A stretch of DNA of 64,000 nt from Pictodentalium vernedei (Eukaryota > Mollusca > Scaphopoda > Dentaliida > Dentaliidae): assembly GCA_031216915.1 (NCBI GenBank), contig CM062294.1, positions 28,148,985 to 28,212,984 of the forward strand, written 5' to 3'. Position 1 is the stretch's first letter; each line of letters starts with the position of its first letter. Position numbers and translations under genes: made by a program. Below are positions 11,181 to 22,499 of this stretch, piece by piece. The notes below the pieces were generated by a model. It saw only the letters and a list, made by a program, of their open reading frames with translations. It was not told the DNA's origin and did not search any database.

Positions 11181-12356
11181 ATTCTGACGTTCAAACGTCA
11201 CTGGAAATTCCGTTTCTTCAACGTTTCTCAAAATGCGACGTCAAACATCGGAAAGTACAAATAACAAGATATTTTTCACATTAGTGACTATTTGGCTGAG
11301 GGCTAGATTATTTTTGGTGGTCTGAATGTGTTATTAAAACTTGTGTTATTACAAATTATTGGAGAGTGCCCACAGGCATTCTCCAATAATTTATAATAAA
11401 ACAAATTTATATAAACAAAATATCATTTGTGTTTGACTGAATATGAAATATAAGCAAGGAAAGTGTTGGCTTGTGCTCTGGTATCCTCATTATTTGAAAG
11501 CCCTGATAGTGGCTTCTAGTACTCAACCAGTTAAGAAGTCTTGACAACAGGATTATATTAAGATCCTGCGAATATTCGAGATTCGATTCGATATCGATAG
11601 CATACGTATGCTTCGAGATCGACCCCGAATCAGTCTCAGGATTCGATTTTTTCGAATCTCTCGTACTAACTTCAATTTGTTACATTTCCAACAAAAATAG
11701 GGTAGAACTGTCATTAGAAAATTCATTCATGTAGGCTCAATTCGAGTAATTGACAATGTTTAATTGTTAGGTAAGGTGTGAATTTGACCCAGAACATTAT
11801 CCATAGTTTTGGTTTTTGAAGGCTTAATTTGTTATTATTCACGTTCTTAAGAACGTGAATAGTAACAAGTTAGGCCTTCAAAAACTAAAACTATGGACAA
11901 TAGGCCTAGCTGTTTCAGCGACGGTGCTACAGAGAATATTTAGTTATTGGTGTTTAAGTGTTCACTCCGTCGCGTAAGGGTCATCACAGTGTTTCGTAAC
12001 TTCCGTTTGATGCAATATGAAATAACTTGTCTTTTAAGATTCGATTCGGGATTCGATTCGATGTCGATATCAGAGACACGATTCGATTCGAGATTCGATT
12101 TGAAAAGAAATTTGTGATTCGCAGATCCCTGGATTATATTAGTATTTTAAGCTGCGATAACATTTGGCTCAACCGTTGTCACTGAGCACTATTCGGAAGA
12201 AAATAGGAATTGAGGTTAAAACTTTAAAAAATCGAAAAATAAAACAAATGACCACAAAGTATCAACGCGCTGTTTGATTTCGTACGTCATAAGACGTACA
12301 AACGTATCAACGCGCCGTTTGATTTTGTACGTCATAAGACGTACAAACGTATCAAC
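11181..12356 (+). repeat. Repeat family E, copy 1 (split by MITE F)
   Basis: Matches 51087-53005 in the same orientation. Shared marks: TGACGTTCAAACGTCACTGG, a hairpin with CTACAGGC-type loop (GGAGAGTGCC / GGCATTCTCC, 11365-11390) and TATCAACGCGCTGTTTGATT at the end. In this copy the last 45-bp segment is duplicated (12259-12352). The hAT MITE F at 11559-12131 is absent from the other copy, and this copy lacks the 1.3-kb insertion of the other. Confidence 0.8.
11559..12131. mobile_element. hAT-type MITE F, copy 2
   Basis: Flanked by GATTATAT at 11551-11558 and 12132-12139. Ends TAAGATCCTGCGAAT and ATTCGCAGATCCCTG. Very similar to 3071-3654. The empty site in family E copy 2 (52812, GGATTAAATTAGTATTTTAA) confirms insertion and target duplication. 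Confidence 0.88.
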
Positions 12357-12495
12357 GGGTTAACTGGTAGAGTGCTGGAAGCCAATATTTGGGCTTTACT
12401 CTGAAGTGAAGGTACTGCAACTTGAAGGCTTCATACTCAGTGGATGTGCTTTGTATTATCTTTGAAGTGATATTATTCAGTCTGTAAGGACTTGT

Positions 12496-12552
12496 CTTGT
12501 TACAATTGATGGGAGAGTTCCTACAGGCACTCTCCCATATATTGTAACAAGG
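12496..12552. repeat. Hairpin related to the family E hairpin
   Basis: TTGTTACAATTGATGGGAGAG pairs with CTCTCCCATATATTGTAACAA around CCTACAGG. Same design as the hairpins at 11345-11402 and 52613-52670, so it is probably another end of that family. Confidence 0.65.
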
Positions 12553-12983
12553 CAAAGATATGTGAACAAATTTTGATGACCAAAAATAATTTAGCCCTCT
12601 ACCAGTTAATCCGTGTGATGCGAGCTCGTCAATTTACATTGAACACAATTTAAATAACTCTGATTGAATTAACAAAGAAGTAATTTTTAATGAGCAGATT
12701 GTATACCGTGTGATGTGGGTTCTTCAACTTACATTAAGCACATTTAAATAGTTCTCATTAAATTGAGAGAGAAATAATTTTCAAAATATACTACTCAAAG
12801 TTTGCTAAGCACCAAATATATCCCAGCTACCTGTTTTACGTTTTAGTTGAAATATTGTAATGAAAAGTGTATATATGTTTTATTTAATTATATCTTTAAT
12901 GATTTAAGTACAGAAATTAAGATTTTATTTGTGTTTGACAATATTTTTTAGCTTTTGAATACAATAACCATGGAAAATGGATA

Positions 12984-14168
12984 TTATTGGTAAAAGAGGA
13001 AATTTTTCAATTTGCCAAAAAGTTGACGCAGCGAATTGGTATGGGTTCGATATCGAGTATGAGACCCATTACTGTTAATTACAGCTTGGCAACGCCTTCT
13101 CGTGCTCCCAATCAAGTTTCTGGCGGTACTTTGTGGGATGTTGTTCCATTCTTGGACCAGCATGGCACCAAGCTCCTGGACACTTCTTGGCTGGACTGGA
13201 CGGGCTGAAATTGCAAGTTGCAACTCATTCCAGACATGTTCGATTGGATTGAGGTCAGGGGACCTTGCTGACCAGTCCATACGCTTAATCTCCTCCCTCT
13301 GTCGGTACTCCCCGACAGCATGGGCAACATGAGGACGGACATTATCGTCCATCAGAGTGAATCTATCACCCACTGCACCAGCATACAATCTGACGTAGAT
13401 ATCCAGGATCTCATCAATATACCGCTGTGCAGTCAATGTACCACGTTCAAGGACACAGAGGTCTGTGCGTCCATCCCTGCTGATACCGCCCCAGACCATG
13501 ATTGATCCTCCACCATAGCGGTCATGATCAGCAATGTTGGCTGCATGGAATCGCTCTCCTGGTCTTCTCCATACCCTAGAACGCCTATCTGTGTGGTCTA
13601 GGCAGTACCTTGACTCATCTGTAAAATGGACAGGTCGCCAATCTTCTCTGGTCCATCCAACGTGGTCCATGGCCTATTCATATCGTGCCTGGCGGCGGTT
13701 CTGGGACAGCGGAATACGAATACATGGTCTTCTCGATCGAAGACCACCTCCGTGCAACGTTGCCCGGATAGTCTGCATCGAAACATTTACCCCGGATGCA
13801 TTCGGAAGGTCACTGTGAAGCTGGGTTGCTGTGGCAAAGCGGTTCCTACGGGCCTGAATGATCAAAAACTGGACTTCAGCTGCAGATGTTGCCCTGTCTC
13901 TGCCACCACCATGTCGTCTGACTGGTGTGCCATACTGCTGAAATCTTGCCCAGGCTCTGGTGATCACCGTATGGTGCACACCAAGGGCATCACCGACCTG
14001 ACGATGGGTAGCCCCTTGCTCCACCATCCCTACAGCCCGCCACATTTCTGCTTCAGACAAATCGTCGTGTAAGAACCATAAGGTTCTATCTTCCACTGGA
14101 AGATAGAACCTTATGGTTCTCACGCGACGAAATGTCTTCTTACATTTGCATTTTCCATATTCAATCAT
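12984..14168 (-). pseudogene. Tc1 transposase, one nonsense codon
   Basis: Transposase for cut-and-paste movement at TA sites. The start is the ATG at 14168-14166 (MIEYGKCKCKK), which is conserved in copy 2. An N-terminal helix-turn-helix region (EQGATHRQVGDALGVHHTVI) should bind the terminal repeats. The catalytic triad is visible: D184 (FTDESRY), D275 (MDDNVRPH) and E310 (NPIEHVWNEL), with 34 residues between the last two, so DD34E. The frame is open throughout except TAG at codon 165 (13676-13674), where copy 2 has TGG (RYEWAM). A 67-bp palindrome inserted near the 5' end adds 24 codons in frame. Family length is about 340 residues; this is about 394 codons including the insertion. Likely inactive from this copy. 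Confidence 0.9.
14063..14129. repeat. 67-bp palindrome inserted in the transposase
   Basis: Two 33-bp arms (CGTCGTGTAAGAACC... ) with two mismatches around one centre base, flanked by AAAT at 14059-14062 and 14130-14133. The same place in copy 2 (49981-49990, CAGACAAATG) has no insert and a single AAAT. Reads as a tiny foldback element with a 4-bp target duplication. Confidence 0.85.
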
Positions 14169-14437
14169 TAAATCACAAGGGTTTGTGTTGAAATGAAGAT
14201 TGAATACCCTACACAAGTCATGTAAGACAGTACACGAAAACATCATGAAAATCAAGGGGTACGTGCTTTCCATGACTGTCACGAAAAGTCTGCCTGTCAA
14301 GAGAGCGAATGTAAACACTGGGGACCATCTCAATACATTCCTCAATTATATCCATAAAAAATATCGCAGATATGTCACAAGCAAATTTCACAATGATGTG
14401 TCAAATATTTGGTGCTTAGCAAACTTTGAGTAGTATA

Positions 14438-14907
14438 TTTCTTGAATCAAATGGGAAATCGAAGAAATCGAAATAGACAAGGAAAACAATTTACAATTCC
14501 CAAGTCTGAAATTCCGTAAATTTAAAAACAATATACATAAATTATACATAAAAATGAAGGTTGTGATGTATAAAACACAAAACATATATACGCGTTCAAC
14601 TCACTTAGTTGATTGCAGACAAGAACGGTTCCTGGAAGTCTGCTATTGTATTGGTATCAGAACTAGTAACAAAATAATATTGAATGAGAATGGCCAGATA
14701 TACTTCAGATATTGTAAACAAAGCATGGAATTGAAACTCCAAGATGCAGCGACAAAGCTACGTGGGGGGAAATACCAACACGGTCTGCGTGTTTTCTTGA
14801 TGATCGACGTGTTCCAAAATTGTTGCTCTAACGTGATATTCCGGGGTACTTCTGAATTTTTTAACGGAAATTGATTTTGAAATTCTGGGCAATTCAAGCA
14901 AGTATTA
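14438..14907. other. Unassigned DNA
   Basis: Open frames on both strands (for example 14554-14874) show no family features. Nothing recognised. Confidence 0.4.
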
Positions 14908-15426
14908 CGATTCAAATCAAAGAGGTCTTTGGGTGGCCTGCGTGATAAAGATAAGCCAGGTTTTGAAGAGTACCTTGATGGCACCTTTGGGGGGTCACTG
15001 TTGTTCAAGCTGAGGTCGCGATCCCTGTAGCTGAGAGGGAAAATTGGGAAAGACGGTGAAAGGGAGTGCCAGATGTGTAACTTGGACATGGTGGAGACCC
15101 TGGAACACTTTCTTCTAGAATGCCCAAAGTATCAGTCTAAAAGAATGAGATTCACTGGGAGTATAATGGGGAAGTGGGATGGGAGAATGAAGGACATGTG
15201 GTTAGGGGGAGACTCAAAGGAGAGGGTTAATATGCTAATCGGAGAGATTGGGAAGAATGGGACAAGGGATATCATCAAGCAGTTCGTCTCCGAGTGTTGG
15301 GAAGAGAGGAGAGGAGAAGCGTGGGAATAGGGAGGCAGTTGGGAGTACAGGGGTAACTATGGCCTTCTCGTCCGAGAACCACGACAAATCAGCGGCTGGC
15401 CAAAGTGTTATTATTATTATTATTAT
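14908..15426 (+). pseudogene. LINE-X 3' end, 5'-truncated copy 1
   Basis: 3' fragment of a non-LTR retrotransposon. The frame at 15073-15330 encodes the C-terminal cysteine/histidine motif just upstream of the stop (C-x2-C-x9-H-x4-C as seen in full in copy 3; here CNLDMVETLEHFLLEC), then RFTGSIMGKWD. It ends in (TTA)n. The same sequence is at 37580-38446 and 47218-48718. 5' truncation is normal for LINE copies. TAA/TTA tails are known in the I-like clades, but I do not assign a clade. Confidence 0.82.
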
Positions 15427-15876
15427 ACCTTGCAAGTAATACTCCACCTACGCTGTTTTCGGTGACAGTTTGTCATCTGAAGGCGATTGATGTCGTAATG
15501 TCGTTTTAGAAGGCAGTGAATATCGATCCTTTATTATGCCTCTGCTACGTTGACCAACACTTGAACAACGGGCATAATGTTCTTCCCAAAAGACAGCTGG
15601 CAGTTTTGGAAATTCCCCCACGCAGCCATGTCGCTGCATGTTGAAGTATTTGAATTCCAAGCTTCGTTCACAAATATCTGAGAAGTATTTGGCCATGAAT
15701 TGTTCTCGTAAAGTATTATTTCATTACCAGTTCTGGCATGAATATGGTAGCAGACTTTCAGGAACCGTTTATGCTGGAAACCTCAAATTTCTGATTGTAT
15801 CGAATCTCGAATCGAATCCGGCATCACACTTCGAATCGAATCTCGAATCTCGCCGCTAATCACGTTGTGGATATTA

Positions 15877-16306
15877 CACACTAAAAACTAAAGTGTTAAA
15901 ACTGACACTTTCAAGGTGTTAAACCCATTCTAACTCTTAGGGTTTGATTTTAACACTCAAAGTGCAATGCTTTAAGCACTTAGACATTACAATCGTCAGA
16001 CATCTGAAACTTGAATGGATGGCACTTCCCATGTGTCGAGCATAATTTGATTTGCGCTTGGTGGGTACATAATTAAAAGGCCACAACGCAGATGACGCGG
16101 ATCAGGCTCGAGAGTTCGAGCCTGATCCGCGTCATCTGCGCTGTTTCCTTTTAAGTGTCGCGACATTACACTTGTCAGGTGGTATTATTGTCAACACCTG
16201 TCAAGTTATGGGATATCTACACTTGAACAAAGTGCTAGTTCAGCACTTAGTAAGTGTTAAATACAGCACTTCAAGTGTAGTTTTTAACACTTTAGTTTTT
16301 AGCGTG
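15877..16306. mobile_element. TA-flanked MITE (mariner-like)
   Basis: Termini CACACTAAAAACTAAAGTG / CACTTTAGTTTTTAGCGTG are flanked by TA (15875-15876 and 16307-16308). Interior rich in CACTT / AAGTG motifs. It encloses the hairpin at 16087-16140. Confidence 0.72.
16087..16140. repeat. Perfect 25-bp-arm hairpin
   Basis: CGCAGATGACGCGGATCAGG.. and its exact complement are separated by 4 bases. It sits at the centre of the MITE 15877-16306 and is far more GC-rich than its host. Confidence 0.85.
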
Positions 16307-16308
16307 TA

Positions 16309-17207
16309 CACTTTCTTACAGCTGCATACATTGTCTGTCCACACTCAAATACTGTGTGCAACTGCGACTCGTGCAAATCAAGCAAAAAGCGGAATATTCC
16401 AGAGTGGAATCAAAGTAATTGCGGAAGCGGAACCTACTTGAGCGTTTCGTCTATCAACAGATTTCCTGTACAGGACAAGCCCTCCCTGATGATAGAGACC
16501 TGGTGATAGAAGAAGAGTTCAAGAGGAAACACTTTGTAGGATTTTGAAGCATTTTGAGAACATTTTTGAATGTGTACGATTGAAATCGACTCGAAGCGAA
16601 TCATTTGGACTATTTCGAATCGATTCGAATTTCGCAGTTTCGTAGGGCCCTAGTTTATGCGTGTTATCAACTATGTGAGGTAAACACATTTTTTAGTGTT
16701 CCATACACCACCACTTTCATTTTGATGTATATTTTGTGTACATGTTTTTGAAATTTATAGAATTTCAGACTTGGGAATTTAATAGTAATTGTTCCCTCAC
16801 TTATATAGTACCTTAAGAGTGTTTAGTGTTTTGCATGACGCAGAACCCGTGTTTGTTAAGTCGCCGCTTTTGACAAGAAGTGACATGGGTAATTATTTTT
16901 ATTATATGACTCGTCGTTTTGTTCACTTTAAAACATTTGATATTCTGTTTTCATATTAATCAGTGATAAATAAAGCCTTCCGTCAATTTCATTGGTCAAT
17001 TTCAAAACTAGACAATTCGATTGGCTGAACAAAATACAACTGGGCCACATTTTCATAATTTGCATAATTAGAGTTGGGAGCTTTCATTGGTCAATTTCAA
17101 AACTGGACAATTTGATTGGCTAAACAAAATACAACTGGGTCACATTTGCATAATTTCAGTAGGGAGAATTTACGTTATCTGTCCTATTTAGGGTGGGTTA
17201 TATTGTA
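16309..17207. other. Unassigned DNA with a 95-bp tandem duplication
   Basis: TTCATTGGTCAATTTCAAAA occurs at 16988 and 17083 as two units of a 95-bp repeat ending near 17165. At 16575-16652 are TTCGAATCGATTCGAAT motifs and a GGGCCCTA end that resemble a hAT terminus without a visible partner. Confidence 0.55.
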
Positions 17208-17211
17208 TTAA

Positions 17212-17398
17212 TCTTTTACCTGCAAGAAAAACGCCATTCATTTTTTTTAATATTTTCACTTTTTGCTTCCAAAACATAGGTTATGACCCCTCATTGGAAC
17301 GAGCTAACCTATGTTTTGGAAGCAAAAACTGAAAATTTTTAGTTATTCGAGGATGCTTTTTTTCCAAGTGCCGTCTGCAACTCAAGTTAGGTGATGGG
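17212..17398 (-). mobile_element. piggyBac-type MITE, copy 4
   Basis: Flanked by TTAA (17208-17211 and 17399-17402). The palindromic centre is shortened: GACCCCTCATTGGAACGAGC runs directly into AACCTATG. Just beyond the right end, a 30-bp segment including the terminus (ACTAAGTTAGGTGATGGGTT) is duplicated. Confidence 0.8.
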
Positions 17399-17454
17399 TT
17401 AAAAAGTCATACTAAGTTAGGTGATGGGTTAAAAAGTCATATTTGTGCATGTGT

Positions 17455-17610
17455 GTGTCATATGATAAATAGAATATATATATATTATGAAACTCGTCCG
17501 AATTTTCCGTTTGGGCTCGCCAGAGGCTCGCCAAAACGGAAAATTCTTAGACTCGTTTCATAAATATTATATGAGAAAAACACTCATTCCATATCCTCTA
17601 TATATTGCCT
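17455..17610. repeat. Foldback element A, copy 2
   Basis: Same element as 1-176. The left arm has a small deletion (AATATATATATATTATGAAAC replaces the longer arm), the centre GGGCTCGCCAGAGGCTCGCC is identical, and the right arm is complete. Confidence 0.8.
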
Positions 17611-17866
17611 ATTCTATGAAATCCCCATGTGTAGCAACACTAAGCCATGTGGAAAATAAAAAATCCGTTGTGCACACATGTGCCTAATTGAAATTGTTGA
17701 CGAACTTTTTTACGATCATGTCATCTGTCAAAACTTTACATATCCCCGTCTGTTTGGAATTTCCGTTGGACTACAATCACGCAAGTCGTCCAGTTTAAAC
17801 AAGGTGATCGCTTTCTGATAAGCTGTCGTAAAGACAATAAACTAAATAATGACATCTTTGTGACAA

Positions 17867-18153
17867 CAGTTAAAACAAGATGTCCTGTCATGAAATGCGC
17901 ACAGATAGCACCTCGATCTGCGCGTTCATCTACGCGTTATGACCATAGTAAGGATATCAAATTCTGTCCATATGGCCAGGTAACCCGGAGGCCCATTAGC
18001 AGAAACATTGCATGTGTTTGCTATGAGTAACCAAGAGAACCTGCCGGCTGCCGTGCTTTGGATGTCATTCGATTTGGCAATTGCGCGCAATTCCTACACG
18101 CAATTAAGCCTAGATAAGCGCACAGTTCGTGATAGAACTTCTAGTTTTCACTG
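17867..18153 (+). mobile_element. MITE G, copy 1
   Basis: Ends CAGTTAAAAC / GTTTTCACTG. Interior includes CCTGTCATGAAATGCGCACA, GGTAACCCGGAGG and AAGCCTAGATAAGCGCACAG. The close relative at 63425-63731 has TA on both sides. No coding capacity. Probably mariner/Tc1-related by target site. Confidence 0.72.
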
Positions 18154-18412
18154 TAGAATTACTTGTAAAGTTTAGAAGGGAGAGTTCAAACCAATCATTA
18201 TTAGCTGTATATTGATAATAAATTGAATAGAACTAGCTCAAATATGCATGTACGACGATAGTACAAACATACGTACACCACATGTTTGGCTTATATATGA
18301 ATCTATTCACGGGAATCCCCCCCCCCCCCCCCACCTCCACTTCCCCAAATCGCGCTGTGTTTATAAACATTAGCAGACGATTGATCACCCGAAACTGAAC
18401 CGATTGCGAAAT

Positions 18413-18660
18413 AACTTGTTGATAGTTGTCAAATGAGTTGCTGGGTGTCCTAATACTTGGTTTTATAGACGTGAAGGCGTGTAATAAACACAGAACGACA
18501 CGCACGTCTTAGTGGGTTAATCGACATGACGCTTGTGCCATTGCGGAAGGATAACCGTCGAGGCCTGTGGCCTCTCGTCTTATCCTTTCGCTCTGGCACT
18601 TGTCCCATATGGATTAAATAATTCACACGCACGTGTCGTTCTGTGTACAGCTCGGTCTCC
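18413..18660 (+). repeat. Repeat family C, copy 2
   Basis: Starts with TTGATAGTTGTCAAATGAG, then GACGTGAAGGCGTGTAATAA and a foldback with ACAGAACGACACGCACG / CGCACGTGTCGTTCTGT arms. A C tract (18317-18332) precedes it. Confidence 0.7.
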
Positions 18661-19267
18661 AAAATCCAAAGCCGGGTGCCACAAGTATTCATTTGTTCAT
18701 TTGTATAGCACCTATGTGTGATACAAGTTCAAATAGAAAATTTGGTCCCGTCAGAAAGTATCTATTTATCGGTAAGAACAAATCAATATCTTAGACTGTA
18801 AATACCGACTGAAAAAACTATTCCGGGTGCCCTCCCCCCCCCCCCCTCCAGGTGTGCTCTATACTTCCATACAGAAGACCACAATAACGGAATCCATGTA
18901 TTTAATTGTATTTAATTAGTATTCCTCAATGGAAATATGGAGATGGGGTGATAAATATACTTCATAAGTCACAGCTGCCATGTCAACAGACTAATGGTAG
19001 GACCTTCAGAACATAAACAAGATTGTTATATAAATTTTGAACATATAATTTATGTTTATCTGTAAATGTATTATGTATTATTTAAACCTATACTTGTAGT
19101 ATTAATACGTAACATCTAATAATGATGACGTGTGTATTTTTATTTTTTTACAGAATTAATGACATCGGAAATGCTGAACAACGAAAATCCAAGAAATCAA
19201 GCTTTTCATTTATTTCTATTGTGTAGATGCCATTTGATAACAATCTTGTAGAACAACTCTGTCACAT

Positions 19268-20077
19268 AAGTGGCGACGCTACAGGGTGCATAGGCGGACA
19301 TTTACCACAAAAAACGTACACTTTGCCTCCACCCCGCCCAAAACACACACTTCCTCACACACCCACACACTCACCCGCCCTCACATTGCCTCTCTTTTCC
19401 CATACACACCCAGCAGATGAACATATCCAGCAATGATTTTCAAGTTCAGAACCAGATAATTAGAGCCATGAACGTTCATGCCCCTTGTCTCTAAATTGTG
19501 GGTCATGTTTTTCGCTCTATGACAAACTGACATTATCTCCCTTATTTGAATTTCAATTGTGCGTTCAAACGAAATCTTTGGGTGGCTTTTGGATCAAAAG
19601 CCCCAGTAGGCTTTATTTGAAGACACTGTTCAATTTTAGACCCACCCCCCCACACCCACCCTCCCCCTCCCCACCCTACAAAAAAGAAACCCTAAAACCC
19701 CTATGGTTGCCCGTTCGTAGGGGACAGGTGTCTACAGTTTCTGAATGCAAGTCCATGATGCTATACTCCAAAAAATATCAATTGCTGACTTCCCCCTTCA
19801 TGGAGGGCCATGATGCCATATTACAGAAATATCTCTTGCTGACTTCCCCCTTCATGGAGGGTCATGATGTTATACTCTAAAAATATATCTTGCTGACTTT
19901 CCTCATTCATGGAGGGCCATGATGCTATATCCCATAAATATAACTTGCTGACTTTCCTCCTTCATGGAGGGCCAAGTTGCTAAACTCCAAAAATATCACT
20001 TGCAGACTTTCCCCTTCATGGAGAACCTGTCACTGACGCTCCCCTCCTCCCCAAAACATTTTCTGGCGCCGCCACTG
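19268..20077. mobile_element. hAT-like element with internal 55-bp repeats
   Basis: Left end AAGTGGCGACGCTACAGGG and right end TCTGGCGCCGCCACTG match the CAGTGGCGGCG-type termini of the hAT element at 58461-59204. The flanks TGTCACAT / TGTCGTGA agree only in part. Inside, about five units of a 54-57-bp repeat (CATGATGCTATA, TTCATGGAGGGCC) lie at 19753-20030, and there is a CACACA-rich stretch near 19345. Confidence 0.65.
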
Positions 20078-20085
20078 TGTCGTGA

Positions 20086-22499
20086 ATTTTTCCAAAAGGT
20101 TTTCGACTATTAGCGATATACTCTATTTTTTCTATATATTTTTCAATTATTCTCAGAAACCAATACCACATCCGGCTTTTGAAAAGTATTGATTATTAAA
20201 ACTCAATCAAATAGTGCACTTTGGTTGAGGGACAATACCGAGGTGAATGATGTCATCTCTCTTTGAGGGGCTTGCAGAGGACTTCGACATCTGAGAGAAG
20301 ATGAACTTTAGCAGCTCTGGAACCTAACAAACTGGGATATGCTCTCACCATTAATGACTAAATTTAAATTCCTGAGTTTCCCCCCGGTCACCCGAAGAGC
20401 CGGATGCTAATCAGTAAAATTGGTGATTCTATGGATTGTCCTAAATTCATGTTATAAACTGTTCAATCTTCCTTTATTTCATAATAAATACTTCAAGCAT
20501 TGTTGTGTCATTATTTTTATGTTTAGTAATATCAGATGTCACGAACGCCGAATGCAAGACGGAGTCACAAACATGCAAGAAGCAACGCTGTACGAGAGTC
20601 TTGTCCTCCAGGAAGATTTGGGAAATTATTCCACGGAAACGCCAGTTGCGTAACTTTAAGGTTTTGACGAAAAATGGGTGCATGTTGATACGAAATATAG
20701 CTTACCGAGTGAAGGTGTTAGATTGCTAAAATGAGTAAATTAAATTTTACTTAGAAACTAATTGCTTTTCGTAGAAATTAGCTGTCCAGTATATAATTAA
20801 ATGTAGAAAGTTAGCATAATAGAAAATCAGTTATTAGTACAAATATACTATGTGTACTCGGCTTCCCCTTATACAGTTATTTGTTAACTGCGAATATTAT
20901 TTCAGCTGTTAATAGAAGTGATAAATATATAAACAAATTTCTATTATATGGTCAATCAGGTAGTGCCAGGAAGTGTACTCGTGAGAACGTGAAAAATGAT
21001 TTTTCGTACGTCATTATCGGTATCACGGAACTAAATATTTCCCCATAGGCGACCATTATAACGTGCAGGCCAAAAAAATAAATATAATCGCGACACTTTA
21101 ATTTTGGCATTCAAATATCTTTGTCAAGTATAGCCCTTCAGCTCAAAACAGGGGGTCATGCAACAAATAAGAGAGAAAAATTGACAGCAAGGGAAGTACA
21201 GGTCACGTGCACATATTTGTCAGGGCATTCGCTACAAAAACACACAAAACATAAATTGTGTTTTTAGGTGTAAAAGTCATCAAATCACCCACTTTTTTTA
21301 TCTGGAATATTCATCAATAATGCAAGATGTCAATAGAATGCTTCAAACGTTTCTTGAGACAACTTATTTTCCCAGGGCTGTTTATTTTTAGAGATTGCAT
21401 CACTTCCGACAACATTCCAGGGCGTTTTATTTCTACTTCAAATATTTAGTTCTGTGATACTTATAGCCATATTCTTTGTCTAGTGATCTAGGGGGAGACA
21501 ATTTGTAGTGAAGTAAATGCAATGAAGTACAGTATTCCAACAGTATTAATCTTTGGAACACTGGCGGTATCTTCCATACCAGTTCAATGGCAGCAACTGA
21601 AAGAGTCCATATTCATTATTTAGGGATAGACCGATTAATGTTTTCAACGTGCAGGCTTAGGGTGCACGCTGGAAATATTAATTGGTCTACCACTCACGTG
21701 AACTTAGCATCCGTCCTATTTAATGAAATTATGACGTATTATGTTCCTGGACGAAAAAGCGGCCGGTCGGATTCAAAGGGTTAAATATAGGTGTACCCGG
21801 CTTGTACTCTGAGACTCGGAGTTTCAGACATATTTTCGGGCGTGATGGAATTTTACGTTGTCAGGTTTGATGGTTCGTCAAATAAGTAATGGAATGCCCT
21901 AGCACCTTGCAAGTTCTTCACAGAGAGGTATGAATTTTAACTTGACAATTAACTATTGCAGAGTTTCCATAGTCGTGACAAACATTTCATAACAAGGTGC
22001 TTTTGGAACTCGGACACCGCGTGATTGCTGAATAATACTGTGCCAGTCTTAGTAATCTCGTTTTATTCTTTCATTAACAGTCACATGACTAGAGTTAATT
22101 GGAAGTTGGGGATATATGTTACAATGCAAAAAAATATAGGTTCTCTTTAGAACCCAAACTGGTTCTAATCTTGTCCCTGAGATGGAACCAGTTCTGTTTA
22201 AACAGTATTTATTTCAAATCAAATAAATTTACCAAGATTAGCATTCAATTTAAACAGAATATTACATGAACTGAAGTAGATTCTGCACTGAATTTGGAGC
22301 TTATGCAACGCAGTCGCCAAACATTTTGAAACAAAGGAGATGTGAACAGTTGGCATATCGAACCAGTTTTGGTTCTGAATAGTTCATATCTCCTTTGCTT
22401 AATAATGATTTGAGACTAACTCGTATAAGCTCTAAACTTACGGCTGAAACCCCCTCAATTTATGTTTAATTCTGTTAATATTTAATGTTAATCTTTATA
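20086..22499. other. Unassigned DNA with two hairpins
   Basis: Hairpin at 21627-21689 (TAGACCGATTAATG / TATTAATTGGTCTA), whose right half resembles 42985-43050. Hairpin at 22333-22398 (AAAGGAGATGTGAAC / GTTCATATCTCCTTT). No gene recognised in the rest. Confidence 0.5.

Larger units (their letters stand above)
12789..14435 (-). mobile_element. Tc1-like DNA transposon, copy 1
   Basis: Terminal inverted repeats CTACTCAAAGTTTGCTAAGC (12791 onward) and their complement (to 14433) are flanked by TA target duplications (12787-12788 and 14436-14437). The element encodes one transposase on the minus strand. A second copy at 48719-50296 shares both ends and the body. Confidence 0.92.

Noticed and set aside
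13626-14072. Plus-strand frames across the Tc1 elements
   Set aside because: Shadows of the minus-strand transposase, which carries the DDE residues.
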